Assembly: GCA_022828595.1 (NCBI GenBank)
Contig: JAKGHH010000003.1
Coordinates: 52,565,759 to 52,629,758, forward strand
DNA length: 64,000 bases
Source of the DNA: Nelumbo lutea
Lineage: Eukaryota; Streptophyta; Magnoliopsida; Proteales; Nelumbonaceae
Direction: 5' to 3'
Shown: piece by piece, positions 22,410 to 34,400 of the stretch
Position numbering within the stretch: position 1 is the stretch's first letter
Layout: each line of letters begins with the position of its first letter
Notes under the pieces: model-generated
Databases searched by the model: none
Seen by the model: only the letters and a program-made list of their open reading frames with translations
What the model was told of the DNA's origin: nothing
Position numbers and translations under genes: made by a program

Positions 22410-25400
22410 GTATCTATCACTTTTTCCCCTCATATTTCTTGTGTTCAGATGCACTGCTTTTTTGGCGAAGTACATTTTGTAGTTTAATCGTTTGTTTATC
22501 ATAGAATACTTGTTTGGATCATCTATGTCCGAAGAGTGTCATATACCAGCTGTTCACATCCACTGAGGCAATGAATATAGCTGCATTAGTGGCATCATAG
22601 CATGACTACATGGAAATAAGAATGCTGGAATTATTTTCTTTGTTGGATAGAAGGCATGAAGGCGTCCTTTAACTGCTTGTATGTCTGAATGAATGTGTCA
22701 ACTTCTAACCTAATAAAATTTTGAATCCTGTTACCATGTGCAAATGTAATTGGCCGTTTTGATTGATGACATGGAATCATGAACTAATTGCTATGGTTAG
22801 GTGAATTGGCATGCAACAAACAAGTGATTTATTTCTTGCTCACCTTTTTTGTTCACTTAATTTTCTTTGAATGACCCTAAGCATTTTCTATGCAAAATTC
22901 TTGGGCATTCATCTTGTACATTTTATGTTGGTGCAAGATTGGAAGCAAATAAATTAGTTTAGCGTTACAAATCAGACATGTTTATTACATGTGATTACGT
23001 TGTGCATGCAGGAAGGATGATTTATCAGTCCATGGATTATCTGATGCAATTGTTGGTGTCCTGGGAGGAGGGCAACTGGGCCGTATGCTATGTCAAGCAG
23101 CCTCAAAAATGGCTATCAAAGTAGCGGTTTTGGATCCACTTGAGAACTGCCCTGCAAGTGCACTGTCCCATTATCATATGGTTGGAAGTTTTGATGATAG
23201 TGCTACAGTTCAGGAATTTGCCAAGAGGTTGGATTTGAAACAATGTTCATACAAGTTGTGCTATACCCGGCTTTCCTTTGGGCCTTACTAGACCAGTTTT
23301 AAGTTTTTATTATTCATTTTATGGTTTTCAGAAGCTGTTGTTCTTCTTGCTAGATAGATGCGGAGTATTGACTATTGAAATTGAACATGTTGATGTTGCC
23401 ACGCTGGAGAAGCTTGAGCAGCAAGGAGTAGACTGCCAACCTAAAGCTTCTACAATTCGAATAATCCAGGTATGTTCTGATTCCTGTTGAGTTATGTCTT
23501 CATAAAAATCACAAGGAGAGTATAGATGGGTTCTATCTCTATCAAGTTATGCACAAACCATCAGTCCATGTTGGTAGTCAGCTTGAAAAAAACATGGCAC
23601 TGCTTCTGCTTATATGTTTTCTTTGCTATCACATGTAGCAATATGTCTTGTTGTATTTCCTGTATGCACATGACAACATGTACATGTGATTCTTATTCTT
23701 GTAAACAGTTCTTACTTCTGCGTTCTTTAATATTATTGATGACAGTTGCAAAAGATTTGTTGTAATTCTTTTTTATATCTTATGTAGCATGTTGCAGGTG
23801 TTAACCTTTCCAAGGAACACTTCCCAACAAAGAATTTACACTTTAGGAGGGATTGGTTTACACCAAATTTCTTTCGCTAGGAAATTCTCTCCCATTGATT
23901 TTGAGTGGGAAGAAGGCTGAAAAAGGAAGGACAAGAGAATAGGCCATTAGGAGAGGGAGGATAAACTCTATTGTCCAAGGAATTTTGATCCAAGAAGACC
24001 TTTTCCAAGTTTGAAAGTAGGAGAATTAGGGATTCACATTCATTATCTATCAAACCCCTTCTAAAACCAAAGTCCCAATTTAAACCAAGCTTTAAGAGTG
24101 TGAGGGTAAACCAAACCTGGCAAAAGGCTCAACCTTATTGTCTAACAAAGAGTAGAATACAAGGAAATGCAATTTAAGGGGTAATTCCCCCAGCCAGAGG
24201 TCTTCTTAGAAAAAGACTTTGTTCCCACAACCCACATCTGATGTAGGACCGGCTCAATTCTAGTCCATAGAGAATGTTGAATGATTTTCTTTGAGAAGAA
24301 ATTTATGGCTGTTGATGGCTGTAATGGCTTCTTGAAGGAATAAGAAAGAAGATACGGAGAGAAAGAAGAGAGAAAATGTGCCTAGAATCACTCTAGGGTA
24401 TGAGAATCACTCACCATAATTAGCATAAGCTGAAGAAAACACAATAAACTTCACTGCTCTTTGTGTAAAACGTTCATACATATTTATAGACTCTAAACTC
24501 ATAATAATCCTAGGAGTCAAACTATTAGACTCAATAATCCCGGTAGGACTCAAAGGAGGCTGTCATATCCATTTCAATTCAAAGGAGACTCAATAACTCT
24601 AATCCTACTTATGCAATGACTCTGAAATTTTAAACACAAGCAAACTATAAGTAGAAAACCAAACCCTATTGGACCCTACAAAAAATTGTAAAATAATAAA
24701 AATACCCTTGCTGTCCAATTCCAAATCCCAAGCATCACCATGCCATATTAGTACCTGCTGTAAGGCCTTCTTCTTTCTAGAATAAGTGTTCAAGGGTGTT
24801 GTTCAATTCCTATCAACATCACAATGGAGAAAATTAAGAAAAGTTGGAAGTGCCTCAAAAATTGCTAAGGGAGTTTGGAGATGCATGATGCGCTAGTTTT
24901 GCATCCCCGCCATTGTCTACTACACATGGATGCTTCCAATGACCTTATGCCACAACCTTTCTTCTTTTAGGGGAAATCTCCAAAGTCATTTTCCTAGGAG
25001 AGTTGTATTCCTCTTAACCACATTTCTTATGTCTAGTCTTCCTTGTTCCTTAGATTTACACACTTGTTCCCATTTTACAAATGATCTTTCTTTTCATCTC
25101 CCGGCTCCTATAAGAAATCTTTCATTATTTTTTCTAATTGCTTTGCAATTTTTATCGAGATTCTAAAGGTGGACGGGTAATAGGTGGGTAAGTTGGCTAG
25201 AGTGGACCTGATCAAGGTGATTTTCTCTCCATAGAGATGTAGCTCCTTTTCCACATGGCTAATTTCCTAGCAAATATTTCTATTATTGGTTCCCGAAAGT
25301 TATCTACTCTCAAGTTTCCCCTCAAAGGCATGCCTAGATAATCTAGGGGTCAATTTTTTACCTCACAACTTAGTATTCTTGCTTGCAAACAAGTTTATTC

Positions 25401-28400
25401 CTCTCCCAGGTTGACTCCTGCCACATATCTCTTTTCCTAGTTGACTTTTAAACTTGAAACTCTTTGAAAATGATCGACTAGGGCCTTTAAATTCCTTAAA
25501 TTGAATTGTGCAGTACTCACAAAAAATGATATTGTCATCCACAAACTACAAGTAAGCCCCACAACCTCATTTACATACCCTCCAACCTCTAAGCTGGTTT
25601 TCTAGACCAGCCTTAATAATCAGTCTGCTTAGTACCTCAACAACAAGGGTGAAAGGAAGGGGGAAATGCGATCTCCTTGCCTTAGTCCCCTATTTGTTAG
25701 GAAAAATTCTTCAACCACTCCATTGATCAATATTAAGAAATGTGCTGAACTAATACAACCTTTGGTCCACTTTCTCCATTTCCCTCCCGGACCATTTTTT
25801 TAATACAAACCTAGAAGAAAGGACCAATCCACCATATCATAAGCTTTTTCTAGATCCATTTTGCATATTAAACCTTTGTCTCCTTGCTTTTCCTTTTCTG
25901 CCACACATTCATTTTCCACAAGAATTTGGTTAATTATTTGTCTCCCTTCCACAAAAGCTACTTGATTCTAGGAGATTACCAAGGGCAAAGCACTCTTAAA
26001 CCTTCTTGTCAGGACTTTAGCAATGATTTTATACAAGCTACTCGCCAAGCTTGTGGTCCTATAATTCTTTGGAGTTTTAGCTTCCTTCTTCTTGGGCACT
26101 AGAGCAATGAAGGTTGCATTTGCTCCTGGTGAAATTTCCTCTTTATTGTGGAATTTAGTAAAAACTTCCATCAAATCAGATTCTATGATTTCCCAACAAT
26201 CCTAATAGAAAGCCATTGAGAAGCCACCAGGTCTAGGGGCTTTAGATCTCTCCATTGAAAATATTGTCTCATGAACCTCTTCCACACTGAAGTTCTTTTC
26301 TAGGAGGGCTACTTTTGTTTCTGGCACTCTAGTCCAATCTAGTTCCCCCACTTCCAAGTTCCTTTCACCTAAAGTGGCAAAAATTGGTTTAAAATGATCC
26401 ACAAAAGTCTTAACAATTTCTTCCACCGAAGTTATTGCCTGACTTTCAAACTCAACACTAGAGATCAGATTTTCTTCTTCTTCTTCCATTTGCCACTAAG
26501 TGCAAAATTTTGTGTTGCCATAACCCTCCAAGAGCCACTTACATCTCAATTTCTATATCCACGAAATTTTCTCCTTCCTTAAAATCTCCTCTAATTCCAC
26601 TTTTAGGCACCATCTGTCTAATCTTTCCTTCTCAATCCTTTCATTCAGCCTCTTTAACATTTTTGTGAATCTTACCCCTCTATTGCTTATGCTAATACCA
26701 TCTTCCATCCACCACTCCTTTATTATTTAGTGAACTTTGGAACTTCCAACCGCATGTTTTCAAATCTAAACGGTGTGGGGCCCCTAAGGGGGTGTCCAAC
26801 ATGGCCTGATTGGACACTTTTATCCCCCTAATCACCAGTCCTCCTTGATCCTTAGGGGGAGCAGCAGATCTGATTCCAATTTACTAGGTGGATTTTTTCT
26901 CCTCCTCTCAACCACTCCGAAGGAAGTCCCTTTGCAACTTCTTGATTTTTTATGCCACCTTTGCAGGGATTGGGAAGTCCCTCTGCCCTATCCATTTGCT
27001 ATCTTACCAAGTTTAGTATTTTTTTTGTTATTTTTTTAACATTCAATGGTTTGGTCACGCGCATAGAAGACCACCAACAGATCTAGTAAGAAGAGGTGAT
27101 TTGATACAAATGGAAGGGGCTAGAAGAGCTAGGGGTAGACCAAAAAGGACATGGGCAGAAGTAGTAAGAATTATTTAGGCACTAATAATTTAATAGTGGA
27201 TATGGCTCTAAATAGAACGGATTGGTGAAACAGGATTCATGTAGCCCCATATGGTTGGGATGAGGCAAGGACCTCCCTCCTTGATAGATCAGTTCTAGTC
27301 GAAGGTATGTGAGAGACCCAAGAGAGAAGATGAAGAACTGATGACAGATGGAGAATGAAGTGTTGAAAAGAGTTCAGGTTGAGGCAAATCAGGGGGAAGA
27401 GTTGAACAACATGCTGAAGATCTTGAGTGCTAGTCTAGTTGGTTGTTGGCTGTGATTTGAAAGAGAAATCGGCTGAAGCTTGGGCAAAGCCAGAATGGGA
27501 GGAAGAAAGAGTGGTGGGTGTTAGAAATTTGGTTGGGGGTCTATTTCTGTTTATGTTTTAGAGCAAGGAAGATGCAGAGTGGGTGTTAGACTTAGAAAGG
27601 GAGAAAATGAGGGAGGTTGATTTAAGATTATGTTGGTGGCTCCAAGCGGCAGGGGCAATTCATGAAGAAAGGAGGAGAAGGGCGATATGGAACTATGGAT
27701 AGGTGTGGTGAGCCATAGACCTGAGGTTGGACTGGTGGTTTCTAGCAGATGGGGGGAGTTGAAGGGTGGGGGGTGAGAGTCGCAACATGGATTGGAGTTG
27801 GGGGGATTCCCCTTCATGCAGTGAGTATTCCCACCTTCGAAGAAGTGGCTGCAGCTTATGGAAAATTCATAAAGTTTGGCGATCGTAATAGAACGTGGGA
27901 GAAGTTAGACATAGCAAGGATTTTGGTCGAGGTGGAGAATCTAGTAGATGTACTTGGTAGGTTTATTATGGAGTTCGCAGGGGAGAATATGAGTTGAGGC
28001 TATTGGTAGAAGGAGCTGATGAAACTTTTCGCAGAGAAGAGAAGCCACCGTTGAAGCGCAAAGAGAAGGGGAGATCTGAGGAAGGTGTCAAGTGCTCTGA
28101 TACACAGGGGAGAGCAGAGGAGAGAATAGAGGAAAGGCAAGAGAAAGGGAGGGAGGCTGGAGATGAAGAGTTGAATGGGGGAGGAGGAAGATGCTGAGTC
28201 AAACTTAGGGTCAAATGAAGAGGCGCACGTGGAAGAAGGGGTAGCCAAAGATGAGAAAGAGGAGGGACAAGTGGACACTATGGAAGTGGACCTGACGGAT
28301 GACTGGGAGTCTGGGAAGAAGAGAAGGAATGAATGGGTCACATTCGGTCGGGTCCCTCAAACGAGAGGGATTAAAAGAAAGGAAGGGGCAAAAAGGTCAA

Positions 28401-31400
28401 AAGAACAAGGGTCTCTCTGGGAAATTCCCCCATGTCTTCGAAGAAAGGAGAAGACGATTCATCTTCTCCGACTAGAAAGAGAAGATCGGCTAGTAACAGG
28501 GAGGACTAGATTTCGGTGGTTACAAGATATGAAAGGAATGAAAAGATTGGGGTTTGGGAGGGAGGAAAGGTGAAGTTCCTTCGAACATTCACAGATGGGG
28601 GAGAAAAGGAAGAGACGTCAACATTAGAAGAAAGGGAGAAGACTTTTGCGAGCGAGTCTTGTTTCAAAGGCAAACGTTATAGAGGAAGTTGGCATCTTGG
28701 GAGTTAGGGTGTTTGTGACTTGGGGCGATAAAAATGACAGAAAGGCCTCCAAATAGAGCTGAAGGTGATTTCAGTCATCAAGAGGCAAGGGAGCTTAACA
28801 AGGTAAGGGTAAATCTTGGAACTTCGGCTAATTTTGTTTCTTCCCCTGGAACATCTCTCATCTCTGCCCCTTCTTCAGTTAGGGGTAACTCTGAAGCTGA
28901 AATAGAAGGGGAAGGGAAGACAACCTCTGATTCAGGGTTAGGAAATCTAGCACACAAAGAAATAGAGGGGTGGAGGAGAAAATTAAGTCTATATCAGGAA
29001 GAAAAAGTCAAGAAAAGTGGGAAGAACAAGTCGGGAAAGGGTGAAACAAGGGAGAAGGATTCAAGGGTTGGGTAGATTGAGGTAGACAGAAACCTAGGTC
29101 TGTTTTTCCTGGGAGGAGAGGAGGTGGTGAGAAGGGCTATTGATCAGTATGAAAGGTCTAGAATGAGGATCTAGAAAAAAGGGTTGCCTGGGGAATTTCT
29201 GAAGGAGGAGAAGAGGGGGATGGGAGATTAGTAGGTTCGGTGGTGTTAGCGTAGGGGTATTTCTGTCTTTATACCTTGATTGATGTTGCTGATCTGTAAT
29301 GTTGTGTTGAAACATGTGCTCTTAACTTAAGTAAGGGCACATAGGTCTTTTTAGTTATGTTTTAATAATAATATAAATACTTACTGGCCGACTGGGAGAA
29401 GTCAAGTTGACTCTTTCAGTTCAAACCAGCATTCTCTCTTCTCTCTTTCTCTCTTTCTTTATCACTTTTTCTTCTTCTACATAACTGAACTCAGTCAGGC
29501 CGAACTCTAAGGCAGACCTGAATTATAACATGGTACCAGAGCTAGGTTAGATCTGCCTAGATTTCTGCTTGCCTAGGGTTCATTCTTTGCGCACCCTATC
29601 TAGGGTTTTCTTCTTTTTTTTTTTTTTTTTTTTCTGTGTTCGATTGGAGATAAGGGAAAGGGCTGAAAAGGAGTGATCGCCCTCTTCCCTTGGGGGTCTC
29701 TATGCCTCTAGTCAGGTCGTATGTGGTCGGTTGCTGTGATTTCTGAGATCGCCCTCTCCTAGTAGAGGAAGAATAGAGGGCCGAACTGTGTGTGGCTGTG
29801 TGTGTGAAGCGGCTGTTGTGTGTGGGCTGCTCTCCTGCTCGCATGGGTGTTACTTCAGCGATAAGGTAAGGGATTTCAGTTTATGATATCTGTTATGGAT
29901 TAAATAGGAGGTGTGTTTCAGACCCCATTTGCTAGGGTTTCGGCCAGTAAGTGCTAGGGTTTATGCTGGTTTCTTTGTGCATTTTGAAGGAAGAGATATG
30001 ATCATATAGTGGTGAGATTTCAGGTAGTTGTAGGAGTAGGGTTTGTGGTGTAAAGAGCACACATTCCAGTGCTGCAATCAGTGTGATAGGTGTGACCTAG
30101 TGGTGTGTAGTGTGCAGATCTCAGTGATAATAGAATTCAGCAAGTGTGCAGAATTGGTGATAACATAATGGGAGACAATAAGGATTATAAACCTAGTGTG
30201 ATGGTGCCTACAGACTACCTGAATGTTCAGATGACCTCCATTAAGTTAAATGGAGAGAATTTTGTGCCTTCGGCTAAATCTGTTGAAGTCTTTTTGAAGG
30301 CAAAGAAGAAGGTAAAACACATCAGAGAGGAAAAACCCTCCTCTGACTCTCACGAGTATGAAGACTGGGAGCAAGAGGATGCTCAGATCATCACATTGGT
30401 TGTGGAACAGTATGGAACCCAGGATTAGTGTGAACTTCATGTTCCTTGATACTGCCAAAGATGTGTGGGACCATGTGAAGAAATTGTATTCGGGGCAGGA
30501 CAATACAACTAGAGTTTATCAGCTTTATCAAGAGTACTTTAATCTGCAACAAGGCAATCAGAGTCTTGAGGAGTACTATGCCAACATGAGGAACATATGT
30601 AATGAGTTGAATGTCTATCATCCTCTCACTTCTGGTGTCAAGATTCAGCAACAACGGAGAGAACATCTTGATGTGACTAGATTTTTGGTGGGACTAAAGT
30701 CTGAATATGAACCAGTACGGGCTCAGATATTAGGGGGATCAGCTCTTCCGTCCCTAGAAGAGGTATTTGCTCGACTTCGGAGGATTTCTGTCGGATCTAT
30801 TGAGAACTCTAATATCTCAGATAGATCTGCCTTTGCTGCATCGAGAGGCCGTGGTGGTAGAGATGGAGCTCGGGGAGCTTAGTCTGGCCGTGGTGTTGGT
30901 AGTGGTTCTGCATATGGCCGAAGTGGCAATGGTGGGTCTACTTATAATCGTGGTGGTGGTCGTACTGGGAGCAGAGATTCAGGGGGAGCTCATGGTAGAG
31001 GACGTAACTCAGGCCCGAGGAAGTGCACTCATTGTGGTATGGATGGACATACCATCAACTATTGTTATGATTTACATGGTCCTCCCTCAACCTGGGCCAA
31101 TCATGCCATGATCGGTGACTCAAGTTCCAGCTTTAGATAGGAGAATCATTTATCTGACCAGTTGCCTCCTACATCCACAGATGGTCCCATAAAGGAGATG
31201 GTGAGTGTTCCTCGTGATGAATATGAGAGGTTTATCCAATCACAACAGAACATGGCGACTTTTGCTCACTCAGGTATGGCTTGTTGGCATCTACACCCAA
31301 TCCCTGGATCATTGACTCTGGAGCCTCCGATCATATGACTGGAACTCCAGGTGTGTTTTCCTCCTTGTCTCATTGCTCAACATCACAATCTGTTACCCTT

Positions 31401-34400
31401 GCTAATGGTTCCACATCCTCAATTTGTGGTGTTGGTAATGTTGACCTAGATTCTGTATCCCTCTCATCAGTTCTGTATGTTCCTAAATTGCCTTTTAACC
31501 TTATGTCTATTAGTAAGCTGACCAAATCACTTAACTGCTCCATTACCTTTTATCCTTCTATGTGTGTCTTTCAGGATCTCAAGATAGGGATGAAGATTGG
31601 TGGAGGGCATGAAGCCGGTGGACTGTATTATCTTGACGGTGGTGGTGGTAGAACTTCAACAACTCTCCAGTCATCTCTTTCTCCTCTCCAGTGGCACTGC
31701 CGATTTAGTCATCCGTCGCTTAAAGTCTTGAAGTCCTTAGTTCCGTCCTTGAGTCAGCTTTCTGTTTTGGATTGTGAGTCGTGTTAGTTTGGGAAACACC
31801 ATCGTGTTCCCTTTAGTTCTAGGGTTGATAACCGTGTGTCGAATCCTTTTTCTTTAGTTCATTCAGATGCTTGGGGTCCTTATAAAGTAATGTCATATAA
31901 TGGATACAGATATTGTCATTTTTGTGGATGATTTTTCAAGGATGACGTGGCTCTATTTAATGAAAGAAAGAAGTGAATTGTTTACCATTTTTCAAAAATT
32001 TTATGCTGAAATTTGTAACCAATTTGGTATCCACATCAAAGTTTTTTGTTCTGATAATGGCCGCGAATATTTATCCTCATCATTTCAGGAATACCTGGAC
32101 CAACATAGCATTATACATCAGATCTCGTGTACCTACACCCCACAACAAAATGGGGTGGCTGAGAGAAAGAATCGCCATCTCCTTTAAACAACAAGATCCC
32201 TAATGCATCACATGCATGTTCCCAAACCTTTTTGGAGTGATGCAGTGCTTACCTCTTGTTTTCTGATTAATCGGATGCCTACGTTCATCCTTGATGGTCA
32301 GTCTCCGTTTCAGGTCTTGTTTCCCACTTTGTCTTTGTTTCCTCTTACACCGAGAGTTTTTGGGTGTGTCTGTTTTGTCCATAATCTGGGTCCCGGGAAC
32401 GACAAGTTTGATGCCCGTTCTCTCAAGTGCATCTTCCTTGGCTATTCTCGGACCCAGAAAGGGTATAGGTGTTACCATCCCGGTTCTCGACGGTCCTTTG
32501 TGTATGCTGATGTCAGTTTCTTTGAGTCTACTCCGTTCTTTTAAGGGTCTGGTGATGCTTCTCCCTCCTCATCACCTCCTCCTCTTCCACTACTCGTTGT
32601 CGATCCTCCTCCCTTTGTTCCAATCATGACTAAATCCTTGCCTCCGGTGCCACCACCTGTTGAATGCCCACCTATCCGTCATGTGTATACACATCGCCCA
32701 CGTGCACCAGCTACTACTCCTCCGGCTGCATCTCCGTCGACGGATCCGGCACCAGACCCCCACTTAGCATCTGAGATTGATCTACCCATTGCTTTGCGGA
32801 AAGGTAAACGTACTTGCACCCTTCATCCCATTTCTAATTATGTTTCTCTTACTCACCTTTCCGCTTCCCATCGCCAGTTTGTTACCTTGTTATCATCAGT
32901 TATTGTCCCTAAAGATGTCCAGGAAGCCCTTGCCTCTCCAGGGTGGTGCCGTGCCATGGAAGAAGAACTCTCAGCCCTTCATCATAATCATACTTGGGAC
33001 CTCACTACTCTTCCTCCTGGGAAGCAAGCTGTTGGTTGTAAGTGGGTTTATACGGTTAAGTATCTGCCTGATGGTAGTGTTGAACGCCTGAAAGCGCGAT
33101 TAGTTGCAAAAGGGTACTCCCAAACCTATGGCATTGACTACACAGAGACCTTCTCACCGGTTGATAAGATAGGGTCAGTTCGTGTTGTGATCTCTCTTGC
33201 AGCCATGTATGGGTTGCCACTATATCAGCTTGATATCAAGAATGCCTTTTTGCATGGTGACTTACTCAAGGAGGTCTACATGGAGCAACCTCCAGGGTTT
33301 GTTGCTCAGGGGGAGGATGGTAAGGTGTGCAGACTGAGGAAGGCTATATATGGGCTTAAACAGTCTCCTCGAGCATGGTTTGGTAGGTTCAGTGAGGTGG
33401 TAAAGAAGTTTGGCATGAAACAGTAGTTGACCATTCTGTATTTAGTCATGACTCTCCGGGAGGAAAAATACTGTTGGTGGTGTTTGTAGATGATATTGTT
33501 ATTACTGGGAATGATAACATTGGTATTGACAGGCTGAAGACTTATCTGCAGAATCACTTTCAGACAAAGGATCTGGGTAAACTGAAATATTTCTTGGGGA
33601 TAGAGGTAGCGAGATCCAAGTATGGGATTAACTTGTGCCAGAGGAAGTATGTGCTTGATTTGCTGGAAGAAACAAGTTTGTTGGGTGCCAAACCAGCTGA
33701 AACACCCATGGACACAAATACCAAGCTAAGCAGTGATATGGGTGAAGTGTTTGAAGACCCTGGCAGATACCAACGACTTGTGGGCAAGCTGAACTACCTA
33801 ACCATTACCAGACCAGACATCTCATTTGCAGTTAGTGTGGTAAGCCAGTTCATGCAAAAACCTCTGATTCCTCATTGGAATGCAGTTCTGAGAATTGTGA
33901 AGTATCTAAAAGGGGCCCCGGGTCGTGGTTTGATATACAAGAGTGGGGGAAAACTTGAAATAGAAGGGTATTCTGATGTTGATTGGGCCAGTTCTATGTC
34001 TGATAGGCGGTCTACTACAGGCTATTGCACGTTTCTGGGAGGTAACCTGGTGACATGGAAAAGTAAGAAGCAGACGGTTGTGGCAAGAAGCAGTGCAGAA
34101 GCAGAATATAGGGCTATGGTGCATACCGCTTGTGAATTAGTGTGGCTAAGGAACCTTCTACAGGAAGTAGGGTACAACATTAACACTCCAATGAAGCTCT
34201 ATTGTGATAATTAGGTTGCAGTTCATATCTCCTCTAATCCAGTGTTTCATGAAAGAACCAAGCACATTGAGGTTGACTGTCACTTTGTGAGGGAGAAGGT
34301 GCTGAATGGAGAACTAGACACTACACATGTTAATACAGGAAATCAGTGGGCTGACTTATTTACAAAAGGCTTGAGTCGGGGAAGAGTGGACTACATATGT

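Noticed and set aside
23526..23765. Cys-rich 79-codon frame in intron 3
   Set aside because: It lies between well-supported exons 3 and 4, has no splice-compatible phase and no family resemblance.
28000..28341. 113-codon minus-strand frame rich in Ser/Phe/Pro
   Set aside because: It is the shadow of the charged plus-strand LINE ORF1 linker.
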